Assembly (NCBI RefSeq): GCF_017592825.1
Contig: NZ_JAGFMD010000013.1
Coordinates: 1 to 61,700, forward strand
From: Roseivirga sp. E12
GTDB lineage: Bacteria; Bacteroidota; Bacteroidia; Cytophagales; Cyclobacteriaceae
Length of the DNA stretch: 61,700 nucleotides
Direction: 5' to 3'
Shown here: in pieces, positions 28,553 to 38,156 of the stretch
Layout of the letters: each line of letters begins with the position of its first letter
How positions within the stretch are numbered: position 1 is the first letter of the stretch
Made by a program: the position numbers and the translations under genes
The notes under the pieces: model-generated
Told to the model about the DNA's origin: nothing
What the model saw: the letters and a program-made list of their open reading frames with translations, nothing else
The model's database searches: none

Positions 28553-28566
28553 AGCTCCCTTTTTTT
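28541..28566 (+). terminator. Terminator overlapping the crotonase stop codon
   Basis: Stem AAGGGAG (28541-28547) / CTCCCTT (28555-28561) and a T run to 28566. The TAA stop at 28550-28552 lies in the loop, and the T run touches the ATG of the flippase at 28567. It may act as a partial terminator controlling the downstream gene. Confidence 0.75.
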
Positions 28567-30057
28567 ATGAGTCAAATTAAAAAACTCGCTGGCCAAACAG
28601 CCTATTACGGCATAAGTAGTATACTCGGGCGAGTACTCAATTTCCTATTATTACCCATTTGGACAGATCGTCTTGTAGCCAATGAATATGGCGCAGTAAC
28701 CGAGCTCTACGCTTACGTGGCCCTTTGTTTAATTGTCTACACCTTCGGCATGGAAACAGCCTTTTTTAGGTTTAGCAATAAGTCGAACAAAAAAGAGGCA
28801 TATAACAGCACAGCCACGGCAGTGCTGGCAACATCAACTATTTTCTCGAGTCTCATTTTTATTTTCTCGGAGCAAATAGCCAACCTGCTTGGCAATGGTG
28901 TTGAGCAACAATATGTTCAATACATGGCAGCCATTTTATTTATCGATGGATTGATTGCCATACCCTTTGCCAAACTTAGACTAGAGCAAAAGGCACTAAA
29001 ATTTGCTTTGATCAAGGTGGGCGTAATCTCCATCACCATAATTCTCAACCTCTTATTTATTATTGTTTTACCAGACATTCATGCGGGAAAATATCTCAAT
29101 GGTCTTCAAGAAACAGTAACTAAGATTTACAATCCTTCTCTGGGTATTGGCTATATATTTATTGCCAACTTGTTGGCCAACCTCCTCTACCTCCCATTAC
29201 TGTGGAAAGAGTTATTACAAATAAGGCTATCCATTCATTGGACAACCTTCAAACCTATGCTTGCTTATGCACTACCCATTTTCTTGATGGGACTTGGTGG
29301 CATGTTCAACGAACAGGGCTATGCACTTATATTAAAGCATGTCTTCCCAGAAGAATCGGGTATTTCTGGAAGTGACGCTCTTGGTGTATTCAGTGGTGCC
29401 TTCAAATTGAGTGTAGTTATGATGCTCGGTATACAGGCATTCCGCTACGCGGCTGAACCATTCTTTTTCAGTCATGCTGAAAACAAGGAAGCCCCCGCAC
29501 TATTTGCTAGGATCATGCATTATTTCGTGGTATTCAACATTGTGATTTTGGTTGCAGTGGCGTTAAATACGGAACTCATAGGAGATGTTTTTTTAAGAAA
29601 CGACACCTACAAGGAGGCTTTATTTGTCCTTCCAATCTTGCTGATTGCCAAACTCTTTTATGGTGTTTATGTGAACCTGAGTGTTTGGTTTAAGCTCACT
29701 GACAAAACAATTTTCGGCACTTACTATGCCTTAATTGGAGCCATTATCACCTTGATTGGAAACCTATTGTTAATAAACGAGTTGGGCTACTACGGCAGTG
29801 CAGTTACTGCACTGGTCTGTTATGGTGCAATGAGCGTAATGTGTTATTTGCGAGGCAGGCAGGCCTTTCCTATCCCTTACAATTTCAAACCACTCTTCAT
29901 CTATTTGATTTTAGCGATTGTGGTTATTTATGGGATAGACTTCATTCATATCGATAACAAATGGCTGTCTTATGGTTTCAAATTATTGGTTACTGCTGCA
30001 TTTGCAGGGGCTATGTTTTTGTTGGAAGGCAGGAAGATCCAGTACAAGTCGACATAG
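28567..30057 (+). CDS. Polysaccharide/lipid flippase of the MATE-like (Wzx/MurJ) superfamily
   Basis: A 496-residue protein with 12-14 membrane helices. The N-terminal start (AGQTAYYGISSILGRVLNFLLLP) and YGAVTELYAYVAL are typical of oligosaccharide flippases that move undecaprenyl-linked sugars to the periplasmic face. The exact glycan is not indicated; no glycosyltransferases are close. The ATG directly abuts the T run of a hairpin, leaving no room for a promoter, so expression probably depends on read-through from the crotonase gene. Confidence 0.85.
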   Translation: MSQIKKLAGQTAYYGISSILGRVLNFLLLPIWTDRLVANEYGAVTELYAYVALCLIVYTFGMETAFFRFSNKSNKKEAYNSTATAVLATSTIFSSLIFIFSEQIANLLGNGVEQQYVQYMAAILFIDGLIAIPFAKLRLEQKALKFALIKVGVISITIILNLLFIIVLPDIHAGKYLNGLQETVTKIYNPSLGIGYIFIANLLANLLYLPLLWKELLQIRLSIHWTTFKPMLAYALPIFLMGLGGMFNEQGYALILKHVFPEESGISGSDALGVFSGAFKLSVVMMLGIQAFRYAAEPFFFSHAENKEAPALFARIMHYFVVFNIVILVAVALNTELIGDVFLRNDTYKEALFVLPILLIAKLFYGVYVNLSVWFKLTDKTIFGTYYALIGAIITLIGNLLLINELGYYGSAVTALVCYGAMSVMCYLRGRQAFPIPYNFKPLFIYLILAIVVIYGIDFIHIDNKWLSYGFKLLVTAAFAGAMFLLEGRKIQYKST

Positions 30058-30130
30058 CTAGAATGCCTCAACTCACAGAATTCTGTAAACTTAAGCTCAA
30101 TATTATTCGTTTCTTCCGTAATTGCTCTTG

Positions 30131-31888
30131 TTGAAAGTCCTTAACACCATATTGCTGCTCTTTTGCATGACCCTCCTCATGCCATTTGAAGGAACCGCTC
30201 AGAGGAAAAAAAAGGAGGCCGAGGTCAATTTGAAAGAGGAACTCACCCCCTATGAAAGGGCCAATTCTGAGTTCTTAATGATTGAAGCTCAGAAATTTTT
30301 CCTCATTGAAGACTATAAACGATCACTGGCATTTCTTGAAAAAGCACTGGAGGTTGATGAAGAAAATCACGCTGCTCATTTTAAAATGGCAGAAGTTCAT
30401 TTGATCGAAGGTGAGCATACTAAGGGCCTTACTGCCATTGACAAAGCCATTGAACTACAGCAAGGCAATAAGTATTACTACGTTTTGGCCGCACAGCTAC
30501 AAAAAGCGAGTCAAAACCTAGCAGGTGCTGCTCAGTACTATGAGTTAATGATCGAAAACGCGAAAGATTTTAATGCCTACCTGATAGAAATTACTGAAGT
30601 ATATGAGGGCCTTAACCAATTGGACAAGGCACTGGCAGTCTTAGACCAGCCTGAAGAGAATGGTGAAGGCCTTAGCTTCGATCAAAAATCCAGGAGAATT
30701 GACCTGCTCATCAAAGCAAATAAAAATGAAGCTGCTATTGACTACCTCTCCCAGTTGTTTGTAGAAAATCCTAAGAACAATGAAGTGCTCTATAAGTATG
30801 CCTACACCCTCACATCTAATGGAAAAGTCGAAGAGTCGATCGGGATTTTAGAACAAAACGATTTAAAGACTAATGAGCTCATCTTATTGCTGGTTGAAAA
30901 CTATCAACGATCTGGTGCTACCAGCAAGCAAAAAGACTTGGTTTTGAGTATATACAGCGACCCAGAAGCCAGCCTTAGTATGAAAACATTACTACTTGGG
31001 CAATGGGCATTTTCCAATGACCAGGGAAGTCAATCGACTCTGATAGACAGTCTACAGACAATCATGAATACAGATTACCCCGATGAACCCCTAGTTATCG
31101 AAAATGGAGGTCTTCTGTATACCAAACTGGCCCAAACAGCGGCTGACGAACAAAAAACACAATATGAAAATAAGGCCATTAACTATTTTAAGAGGCTAAC
31201 CAAATTACGTCCAGGAGACTTTCAAGTCTGGAACAAAGTTCTTGCCTATGAATACCAACAAGAAGATTGGGAAAAGCTAGCTGCATCATCGGAGGAAGCT
31301 TTAGACCTCTTTCCCAATCAGGCGGTGTTTTATATTTATTTGGCCAGTGCGAATCAAGGCCTCAAGGAGTTCGATGAAGCAGAAGCACTTTTAAAACAAG
31401 CTGGCAGAATGGCACTAGCCAATGAGTTATTAAAAAGTCAGATTCTAGGAAAGCAAGCTCTATTAGCACTCGCTATGGACAAAGAGGCGGAGGCAATTGA
31501 TCTTTTCGAACAATCCATTAACCTAAGTCAACCACATCCTGAAAGTATTGCGCATTATGCTGACCTTTTGGCTACATCAGATCCCGAAAAAGGCATCAAC
31601 CTCATTAACTCGGTAATTAACTCACCTTTTAAAAACCTTCAATTCATTAGGATTAAGGCCAAGGCACTCTTTAATTTGAAAAACTATTCGGAAGCCAATA
31701 CAATATTGACTGAAGGCCTAAACGAATTTACCAGCCAGCAAAATGGCAAGACATTGGAACTCAGCGGAGATATTCTTTTTAAACTTAACCTGATAGATGA
31801 GGCTTTGGTACAATGGAAGACTGCACAAAGACTTGGCAATACATCAGAAAAACTAGATCAGAAAATTGAGAACAAGCAATTCAACTAA
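30131..31888 (+). CDS. Tetratricopeptide-repeat protein
   Basis: A 585-residue protein with a signal peptide (about 1-24, ending GTAQ) and TPR-like helical pairs throughout (for example YKRSLAFLEKALEVDEENHAAHF and FDEAEALLKQAG). Three in-frame TTG codons at 30122, 30128 and 30131 are possible starts; 30131 gives MKVLNTILLL, the most signal-like. It is first in a probable run with the DUF4292 and EnvC-like genes, with overlapping ends, so a periplasmic or outer-membrane scaffold for envelope assembly is a reasonable inference. Confidence 0.82.
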   Translation: MKVLNTILLLFCMTLLMPFEGTAQRKKKEAEVNLKEELTPYERANSEFLMIEAQKFFLIEDYKRSLAFLEKALEVDEENHAAHFKMAEVHLIEGEHTKGLTAIDKAIELQQGNKYYYVLAAQLQKASQNLAGAAQYYELMIENAKDFNAYLIEITEVYEGLNQLDKALAVLDQPEENGEGLSFDQKSRRIDLLIKANKNEAAIDYLSQLFVENPKNNEVLYKYAYTLTSNGKVEESIGILEQNDLKTNELILLLVENYQRSGATSKQKDLVLSIYSDPEASLSMKTLLLGQWAFSNDQGSQSTLIDSLQTIMNTDYPDEPLVIENGGLLYTKLAQTAADEQKTQYENKAINYFKRLTKLRPGDFQVWNKVLAYEYQQEDWEKLAASSEEALDLFPNQAVFYIYLASANQGLKEFDEAEALLKQAGRMALANELLKSQILGKQALLALAMDKEAEAIDLFEQSINLSQPHPESIAHYADLLATSDPEKGINLINSVINSPFKNLQFIRIKAKALFNLKNYSEANTILTEGLNEFTSQQNGKTLELSGDILFKLNLIDEALVQWKTAQRLGNTSEKLDQKIENKQFN

Positions 31889-32636
31889 ATATCTCACCTT
31901 TCTACTGATCTTCAGTACGGTACTCGCACTAAGCAGTTGTAGCAAGAAGTTTCTAGGCTTTGGATATGACCCAAAGGCAGAACTAGCGCTAGAAGAAATT
32001 GATTTCGAATATCTTTCTACTACTACCAAGTTCAAGTATAAAGATGGACAAAGTAAGCAGAAAGCCAGAGCTAATATTCGCATTAAGAAAGACAGTCTTA
32101 TATGGTTTACACTCAGCAATGGTGTAGGTATAGAAGGTTTTCGGGGGAAAATGACACGCGATTCATTGATTGTTATTGATCGGGTAAATAAAAAAGTCAC
32201 AAGCTTCAGTTTCGAAACACTAAGCGAACGATTCAACTTCGAATTCAACTTCGATCTTTTTCAGGCTGTTTTAGTGGGAGATCTTCCGGTAGATGTCTCA
32301 AAAGCAGATGTTTTAGAAAAGCAAAGCAATAACTTCCTAGTTACCCAAAAAGCAGGCGATCTGAGAATCCAGAATAAAATCAGTTCCAAAACCAGAAGAT
32401 TAGAAAATTTATTCGCCAGTACTTTGGAGAACAAAAACACGTTGGAATTAAAGTACGGTGACTTCAAATTTCTTGATGATAAGCCCTTTGCCTATAAGGC
32501 AGTCATGCTGTTGACCTATTTTAAGGATGGGAAGAAAGAAGAAGCCACCATTGATATAGAACATAATAGAGCAAGAATTGAAAGCAAGCCGCTAAAGTTT
32601 CCTTTCAATATACCATCACGCTATGAGCGGCAGTAG
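31866..32636 (+). CDS. DUF4292 lipoprotein
   Basis: A 256-residue lipoprotein with lipobox ALSSC (about Cys25), then a beta-rich domain with the family pattern RANIRIKKDSLIWFTLSNGVGIEG. DUF4292 proteins have a LolA/LppX-like fold by family analogy, suggesting lipid or lipoprotein handling in the periplasm. The TTG start at 31866 overlaps the TPR gene by 23 bases, and its end overlaps the EnvC-like gene by 14, so the three are translationally linked. Confidence 0.85.
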   Translation: MRTSNSTKYLTFLLIFSTVLALSSCSKKFLGFGYDPKAELALEEIDFEYLSTTTKFKYKDGQSKQKARANIRIKKDSLIWFTLSNGVGIEGFRGKMTRDSLIVIDRVNKKVTSFSFETLSERFNFEFNFDLFQAVLVGDLPVDVSKADVLEKQSNNFLVTQKAGDLRIQNKISSKTRRLENLFASTLENKNTLELKYGDFKFLDDKPFAYKAVMLLTYFKDGKKEEATIDIEHNRARIESKPLKFPFNIPSRYERQ

Positions 32637-33807
32637 AATAATAACCTTATTAGTACTCCTCATTTTGGCCTTTGATCTCTCACAGGCCCAGACAGAACGC
32701 CAGCGACTAGAAAAACAGAAACAGGAAATACAGGATAGAATTCTTGAGACACAGAAAATTCTGAGTCAAACAGCAGATAAAAAGAATAACTCTCTGGGTA
32801 GGTTAAGAGCTCTCAACAATCAAATCAGATCCAGAGCCTCGCTTGTCAACGCCATTAAGGGAGAGGTGAGTCTCCTAGATGAAGAAATAGCCGAAGACCA
32901 GAGCATTATCGATGCAATGGGAAAAGATTTATTAAACTTAAAAGATGAGTATGGCCAAATGATTTACGCCACTCAGAAAACAAGTTCAGGCTTCAATCAT
33001 CTTACATTTTTATTCGCTTCAAGCACTTTTAATCAGCTCTTTATGCGGATGAAATATATCAAGCAATATGGTGAAGCGCGCAAAAAACAGGTTGAGCAAA
33101 TAGAAATTGTACAAGAAAGCCTCAATCAACAAATTACTGAAATAGAGATTCAAAAGTCTTCCAAACAAAGTCTGCTCAATGAAGAACTATCTGAAAATCA
33201 AAAACTCTCTAACCTTCAAAGTGAACAGCGATCTCTAGTTACCAGGTTGGAGCAACAAGAAAACAAAATCAGACAAGACCTAGCACGTCAGAGGGCTTCG
33301 GAAAAAGAATTAGGAGACAGAATTGATGCCATCATAGAAGCCGAAAGATTGGCAGCGCTGGCTTCATCTATCGACATGTCGGATATCAATAAGGCCTTTG
33401 AAGGTGAAAAAGGGAGATTACCATGGCCTGTAGATCAAGGGTTTGTCTCTTCTAAATATGGTCAACACAGACATCCGACATTAAAGACGGTTATGCTTAC
33501 TAACAAAGGCATTGACATTCAAACCACTAAGGATGCGCGCGTAAAGGCCGTGTTTCCCGGTAAAGTAAGTGCCATTATGTCTATCCCTGGGCAAGGCAAT
33601 ACTGTCCTTATTCAGCATGGAGAATACTTCACCGCTTATTCAAAATTAAAGGCTGTAGTAGTAAAAAAAGGACAACAGGTGCAAGGGCAACAAATTCTTG
33701 GTCAGGTGATAACAGACAACAATGATGTCTCCGAGGTTAAGTTCAAAGTCTTCGACCAAAAGACGAATGTGAACCCAGAAACTTGGCTTGAGCGGAAGAT
33801 CAACTAA
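32623..33807 (+). CDS. EnvC-like murein hydrolase activator with degenerate LytM domain
   Basis: A 394-residue protein: signal peptide (1-22, ending SQAQ), long coiled coil (about 23-245) and a C-terminal M23/LytM domain (about 265-390). The zinc ligands of active M23 peptidases are altered: NKGIDIQ replaces HxxxD and TAYSKL replaces the HxH that usually ends the domain, although one His remains in IQHGEY. This pattern fits EnvC-type proteins, which do not cut peptidoglycan but activate amidases during division. Confidence 0.88.
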   Translation: MSGSRIITLLVLLILAFDLSQAQTERQRLEKQKQEIQDRILETQKILSQTADKKNNSLGRLRALNNQIRSRASLVNAIKGEVSLLDEEIAEDQSIIDAMGKDLLNLKDEYGQMIYATQKTSSGFNHLTFLFASSTFNQLFMRMKYIKQYGEARKKQVEQIEIVQESLNQQITEIEIQKSSKQSLLNEELSENQKLSNLQSEQRSLVTRLEQQENKIRQDLARQRASEKELGDRIDAIIEAERLAALASSIDMSDINKAFEGEKGRLPWPVDQGFVSSKYGQHRHPTLKTVMLTNKGIDIQTTKDARVKAVFPGKVSAIMSIPGQGNTVLIQHGEYFTAYSKLKAVVVKKGQQVQGQQILGQVITDNNDVSEVKFKVFDQKTNVNPETWLERKIN

Positions 33808-33849
33808 ACTTAGCCACTTGAATTACGTGAACTGGTAAGAGTTTTTACC

Positions 33850-33857
33850 TATCTTTG
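33850..33857 (+). promoter_or_regulatory. -7 element for tatA
   Basis: TATCTTTG, 25 bases before the tatA ATG; no clear -33 TTG at normal spacing. Confidence 0.5.
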
Positions 33858-33882
33858 TTTTATATACATTAAGTACATCGTC

Positions 33883-34083
33883 ATGGAAACAATATTAGCA
33901 TTAGGAATGCCAGGTGGGCCAGAGATATTTGTGATCCTATTCATCGTCCTTCTATTATTCGGAGCGAAAAAGATTCCAGATCTCGCCAGAGGTTTCGGAA
34001 AAGGTATCAGAGAGTTTAAAGACGCTACCAAAGAGATTAAGAAAGAGGTAGACGATGCTGGCAAAGAAATAGACAAATCTTAA
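33883..34083 (+). CDS. tatA: Sec-independent translocase TatA/E
   Basis: A 66-residue protein: short N terminus, one membrane helix (about 12-25, [13 protein letters not shown]), the hinge [19 protein letters not shown], and an amphipathic charged tail. TatA forms the ring through which folded proteins with twin-arginine signals cross the inner membrane. No TatC is nearby. gatA follows after 7 bases. Confidence 0.94.
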   Translation: METILALGMPGGPEIFVILFIVLLLFGAKKIPDLARGFGKGIREFKDATKEIKKEVDDAGKEIDKS

Positions 34084-34090
34084 GATAACA

Positions 34091-35515
34091 GTGAAGAATT
34101 ATCATCGCCTAGATGAGATTCAAAACGACCTTAAGCTTCAAAAAGTCTCTTGCCTTAGCCTAGTTAACCACTATCTTAAAAACATAGAAGACAACAAGCA
34201 CCTCAACGCATTTGTAGAGGTATTTGACGAAGAGGCAAAAGAGAGAGCCAAAGCAATTGATCTCAAACTAAAGAATAACCAAGCCGGCAAGTTAGCCGGC
34301 TTAATTTTTGGCATCAAAGATCTGCTTTGTTACCAATACCATCAAGTATCTGGGAGTAGCAACATTCTCAAAGGTTTCGAATCTCAAATCACAGCCACAG
34401 CTGTCCAACGACTGCTGGATGAAGACGCCATAGTAATCGGAAGGCAAAACTGTGATGAGTTCGGTATGGGTTCATCCAACGAGAATTCAGCATATGGTTC
34501 AGTAAAGAATGCCATTGACAATTCAAGAGTACCAGGAGGATCTTCCGGAGGTTCTGCCGTGGCAGTTCAAGCTGATATGTGCCAAATTTCCTTGGGTACA
34601 GATACTGGAGGTTCCGTTAGACAACCAGCTGCTTTTACAGGTATTGTAGGACTTAAACCTACTTACTCAAGAATTTCAAGATGGGGCCTCCTCGCCTATG
34701 CATCTTCTTTCGATACTATTGGTATTTTTTCCAAATCGATAGAAGACAACGCCATCGTACTTCAAACCATCGCTGGCAAAGATGAAATGGATGGGACTTC
34801 AGCCTCTCAACCAGTTCAAGCATTTGTCTCTAAGGGCTTTGAAGAAAGAAAATTTAAAGTGGCCTATCTCAATGAAGCATTGACTAGTTCGGGTGTTCAA
34901 GAAGAAGTTAAATCTGCTCTAAAGGGAACTATAGAGAAATTGAAAGGCAATGGGCATAGTGTTGAAAAACTGGATTTTCCGTTGCTAGACTACGCATTAC
35001 CCACGTATTACATCCTAACCACAGCCGAGGCCAGTACCAACTTGTCTCGATATGATGGAGCACATTACGGACATCGGAGTAAAGACACCACCGATCTTGA
35101 ATCGATGTACAAGTTTTCTAGAACTGAAGGTTTCGGTGAGGAAGTACAAAGGCGCATAATGTTGGGGACCTTTGTGTTAAGTGCTGACTATTACGATGCC
35201 TATTTTACCAAAGCCCAAAAGGCCCGACAGGTGATCAAAGAAGCTACCGACAAGATTCTTGAAGAATTTGACTTTATCATCATACCAACGACACCTACTA
35301 CAGCGTTCAAATTAGGTCAACACCAAGACAATCCTCTTGAAATGTATATGGCAGACCTATTCACGGTACAGGCATCTGTAACGGGCATACCTGCTATTTC
35401 AATCCCTGTAGGAAGTGATTCCAATAATTTGCCGATCGGTCTGCAAATTATGTCAGGGGCTTTTGATGAAAATAAACTTTTTGCAATTTCGAAGTATCTA
35501 TTAAAAGAAGATTAG
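34091..35515 (+). CDS. gatA: Glutamyl-tRNA(Gln) amidotransferase subunit A
   Basis: A 474-residue amidase-signature enzyme with the Lys-Ser-Ser triad visible as GIKDLL, TDTGGSVRQPA and VPGGSSGGSAVAV. It releases ammonia from glutamine to amidate mischarged Glu-tRNA(Gln). gatB and gatC are not in the window. The start is GTG at 34091. It overlaps nothing and mltD-like follows 13 bases later. Confidence 0.93.
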   Translation: MKNYHRLDEIQNDLKLQKVSCLSLVNHYLKNIEDNKHLNAFVEVFDEEAKERAKAIDLKLKNNQAGKLAGLIFGIKDLLCYQYHQVSGSSNILKGFESQITATAVQRLLDEDAIVIGRQNCDEFGMGSSNENSAYGSVKNAIDNSRVPGGSSGGSAVAVQADMCQISLGTDTGGSVRQPAAFTGIVGLKPTYSRISRWGLLAYASSFDTIGIFSKSIEDNAIVLQTIAGKDEMDGTSASQPVQAFVSKGFEERKFKVAYLNEALTSSGVQEEVKSALKGTIEKLKGNGHSVEKLDFPLLDYALPTYYILTTAEASTNLSRYDGAHYGHRSKDTTDLESMYKFSRTEGFGEEVQRRIMLGTFVLSADYYDAYFTKAQKARQVIKEATDKILEEFDFIIIPTTPTTAFKLGQHQDNPLEMYMADLFTVQASVTGIPAISIPVGSDSNNLPIGLQIMSGAFDENKLFAISKYLLKED

Positions 35516-35528
35516 CCTCTTGGGTAGA

Positions 35529-36860
35529 ATGAGAACCATAAGATTCATATTAGTCCTCTGTCTTTGCGCTAGCACAGTTGTTGCTCAGCAAGAAAAGCCG
35601 CTTTATGAGGTTTATGACTATGCCCCCGATATTAGTTATGCCGATATAGAAAAGAGATACAACAGCCTAGATCTTACAATAGACATTGCTTTCAACGATC
35701 GTGTAGCTGCTTTTGTCAATTATTTCACTGTACGTGACCGTGACTACACTAGAGAAATGCTGAGGAGGAAGGAGATTTATTTCCCGATTTTCGAAAAGTA
35801 TCTAAAAGAGTATGGTTTACCCCAAGAACTCAAGTACCTGCCCATCATTGAAGCAGGACTAAACCCGAAAGCTACTTCAGGACCACAGGCAGTGGGCTTG
35901 TGGCAGTTTATGGCACCAACGGCTCGCGAGCGAGGCTTGAAAATTGATTGGTATATCGATGAGCGTATGGACCCGGAAAAGTCTACTGAAGCGGCCTGTC
36001 AATATATTAAATGGCTATATGGTGTTTTTAAAGACTGGAAGCTCACACTGGCTGCTTATAATAGCGGTATTGGTAATGTAAAAAGAGCCATCAGAAGGTC
36101 TGGATATAAAAACGACTTCTGGAAAGTATATCGCTACTTACCTAGAGAAACACGTTCTTATGTACCTCAATTTGCTGCTATTGTATATGCAATGGAGTAT
36201 GCCGATGTACACAACATTTATACTGACGATCCTCAATACCCTATCGACTTTGACATTATCCAGACCAATCAATTTGTATATCTAAAGGCATTCGCTGAAG
36301 AAAGTGGCATCCCTCTGGAAACGCTGAAGCATTTAAACCCTGCAGTCAAGAAGGGAGCTATTCCTGCTAGAGCGAAGAACTTTGAATTGAGAATTCCGAA
36401 GGCTAACAAGACTGATTATTTAAAAAACGAATCTCAAATATTGGCCAAAGCGGAGGCAGCAAAGTCAGAATTCGAGAAACTGGCGCAAAATATGCCTGGA
36501 AGCACTTTTGGAAAGGAAAAAGTGGTCTATCGAGTGAGAAATGGTGATGTATTGGGAACGATCGCAAGAAAGCATGGTGTTAGGCTTACCGATCTAAAGG
36601 CTTGGAATAACATCCGTGGATCGCTTATCAGGGTTGGGCAGAGATTGAACATCTACATTGGTCCGGACTTTTACGAAAAAAGTACCGTCCGACTCGTCAA
36701 CCAGCCCCTACCCGATTCTAAGCTTCATGTGGTACAACCAGGTGACACCTTATGGGATATATCTCGTATGTACAAAGGCTTGAGTATCGATAAAATTCGA
36801 CAACTCAACAACCTCAAAGGCAATTCTATTAAACCTGGAATGCAGTTGAGAGTTGGTTAG
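35529..36860 (+). CDS. mltD: Membrane-bound lytic transglycosylase with LysM repeats (MltD-like)
   Basis: A 443-residue secreted enzyme that cleaves peptidoglycan glycan strands to anhydro-muropeptides. Signal peptide about 1-20 (STVVAQ); SLT domain about 95-235 with the catalytic Glu in LPIIEAGLNP and the GLWQFMAPTARERG and LAAYNSGIGNV motifs; two LysM domains near 333-376 (VVYRVRNGDVLGTIA) and 395-440 (LHVVQPGDTLWDIS). ATG at 35529 preferred over TTG at 35520. Confidence 0.93.
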   Translation: MRTIRFILVLCLCASTVVAQQEKPLYEVYDYAPDISYADIEKRYNSLDLTIDIAFNDRVAAFVNYFTVRDRDYTREMLRRKEIYFPIFEKYLKEYGLPQELKYLPIIEAGLNPKATSGPQAVGLWQFMAPTARERGLKIDWYIDERMDPEKSTEAACQYIKWLYGVFKDWKLTLAAYNSGIGNVKRAIRRSGYKNDFWKVYRYLPRETRSYVPQFAAIVYAMEYADVHNIYTDDPQYPIDFDIIQTNQFVYLKAFAEESGIPLETLKHLNPAVKKGAIPARAKNFELRIPKANKTDYLKNESQILAKAEAAKSEFEKLAQNMPGSTFGKEKVVYRVRNGDVLGTIARKHGVRLTDLKAWNNIRGSLIRVGQRLNIYIGPDFYEKSTVRLVNQPLPDSKLHVVQPGDTLWDISRMYKGLSIDKIRQLNNLKGNSIKPGMQLRVG

Positions 36861-36894
36861 AAAATCTACATAACTAAACTTTTAGTAGATTTTT
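36861..36894 (+). terminator. Probable terminator after mltD
   Basis: Arms AAAATCTAC (36861-36869) and GTAGATTTT (36885-36893) with a 15-base AT-rich loop and a following T run. The loop contains ACTAAA/TTTAGT, which can pair to extend the stem. Confidence 0.6.
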
Positions 36895-36947
36895 CTTGTT
36901 ATTCCTCTGATTAATCATTTGTTTGAACTCAGACTAAAATTTAGACT

Positions 36948-38051
36948 ATGAAAAAGCTCTTAGCCCTATTATTTATAGTAAGCCTCTCAGCTTGTAGTGG
37001 AGATAAAGACCAACAGGAAGTTGGTGAAGAAAAAAAGGAAGGAAATGCAAAGAGTACATCTTTTCTACCTGACGCTACTGGTGAATCCGGAGAGATTGTA
37101 ATCATCATTAACAAGCGTAAATATGATGGTCCACTAGGCGATGCCATCAAGGAAGTTTTCAGGGAAACTGTTCCTGGTTTGACAAGACCAGAACCTATGT
37201 TTACCATCAGAGTTATAGAGCCATTCGAATTCAATCGAATATTCAGAGTCGCACGAAACCTAGTCTATGTCACCTCTTTTGAGGGTAATTCTGCTTCCGA
37301 CAAGTGGCTACAGGGCACTTTTAGTGAAAACTCGAGAGACCGTATCTTTAATGATTCAGACCTCTTTATGCAGACTTCCGAAGACCAATATTCAAAAGGT
37401 CAAAAGATTATTCAACTCTTCGGAAAAGATGATGCGACCTTGATTAAAAACTTAAAGGAGAAGAAAAATCTGGTTCAGAACTTCTTCAATATTGCCGAAA
37501 AACAACGCCTAGCCCGTACAATTAAAATGTCTACTGCATCAAAAGGTATTCTTCGAAAGGTGAACGATAAATTGGGCGTTAATATTAAAATCCCAGCAGG
37601 CTATGAGCTCTCATTATTAGAAGATGACTTTATGTGGGTAAGAGCCCTACCTTCAGTTGGTCCAAGTAAGAACCTTTTTGTCTACAGTAAGCCATATACT
37701 TCGCAAGACGAGTTCAAATACGAAAACATCATCAAGCTCCGAAATGAAGCTGGCAAGAAGTACATCTACGGTGATCCAGAAAATAAAGAATCGTACATGA
37801 TTACTGAAACTGAGTATATGGATCCAGTTTTTAGAAACATCAATTTCAATGATCAATATACTGTCGAAATGAAAGGCGCTTGGAAAACCAACAACTTTTC
37901 TGTTGGGGGAACTTTTGTGAGTTACACATTTGTAGATGAAAGTACCGAAAGGCTTTACTATATCGAGGGTTTTGTAATACATCCAAGCGAAGATCACAGA
38001 GAGTTGATTAGAGAAATGGAATCCCTACTCACCACCTTTAGGGTGAGTTAG
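36948..38051 (+). CDS. DUF4837 family lipoprotein
   Basis: A 367-residue lipoprotein with lipobox SLSAC (Cys16), an acidic linker, then the DUF4837 domain (EIVIIINKRKYDGPLGDAI, FEFNRIFRVARNLVYV). The family is restricted largely to Bacteroidota and its function is unknown to me. It stands alone between two terminators. Confidence 0.85.
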   Translation: MKKLLALLFIVSLSACSGDKDQQEVGEEKKEGNAKSTSFLPDATGESGEIVIIINKRKYDGPLGDAIKEVFRETVPGLTRPEPMFTIRVIEPFEFNRIFRVARNLVYVTSFEGNSASDKWLQGTFSENSRDRIFNDSDLFMQTSEDQYSKGQKIIQLFGKDDATLIKNLKEKKNLVQNFFNIAEKQRLARTIKMSTASKGILRKVNDKLGVNIKIPAGYELSLLEDDFMWVRALPSVGPSKNLFVYSKPYTSQDEFKYENIIKLRNEAGKKYIYGDPENKESYMITETEYMDPVFRNINFNDQYTVEMKGAWKTNNFSVGGTFVSYTFVDESTERLYYIEGFVIHPSEDHRELIREMESLLTTFRVS

Positions 38052-38106
38052 TGAAAATCCTCCTCATTTGACTGAGGTTAAGGTATTCTTCTTAATTTTA
38101 AGCATT

Positions 38107-38132
38107 ATGGCAAGTTGAACTTGCCATTTTTA
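38107..38132 (+). terminator. Terminator after DUF4837
   Basis: Perfect stem ATGGCAAGT (38107-38115) / ACTTGCCAT (38119-38127), loop TGA, followed by TTTTA and T5. It separates the DUF4837 gene from ruvA. Confidence 0.88.
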
Positions 38133-38156
38133 TTTTTAGCTACTTGAACCCAGTCT

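Noticed and set aside
36872-36887. AACTAA-ACTT-TTAGTA, close to the tonB dyad
   Set aside because: It is in the loop of the probable mltD terminator, and the symmetry is explained by the hairpin; it is not before a tonB gene.
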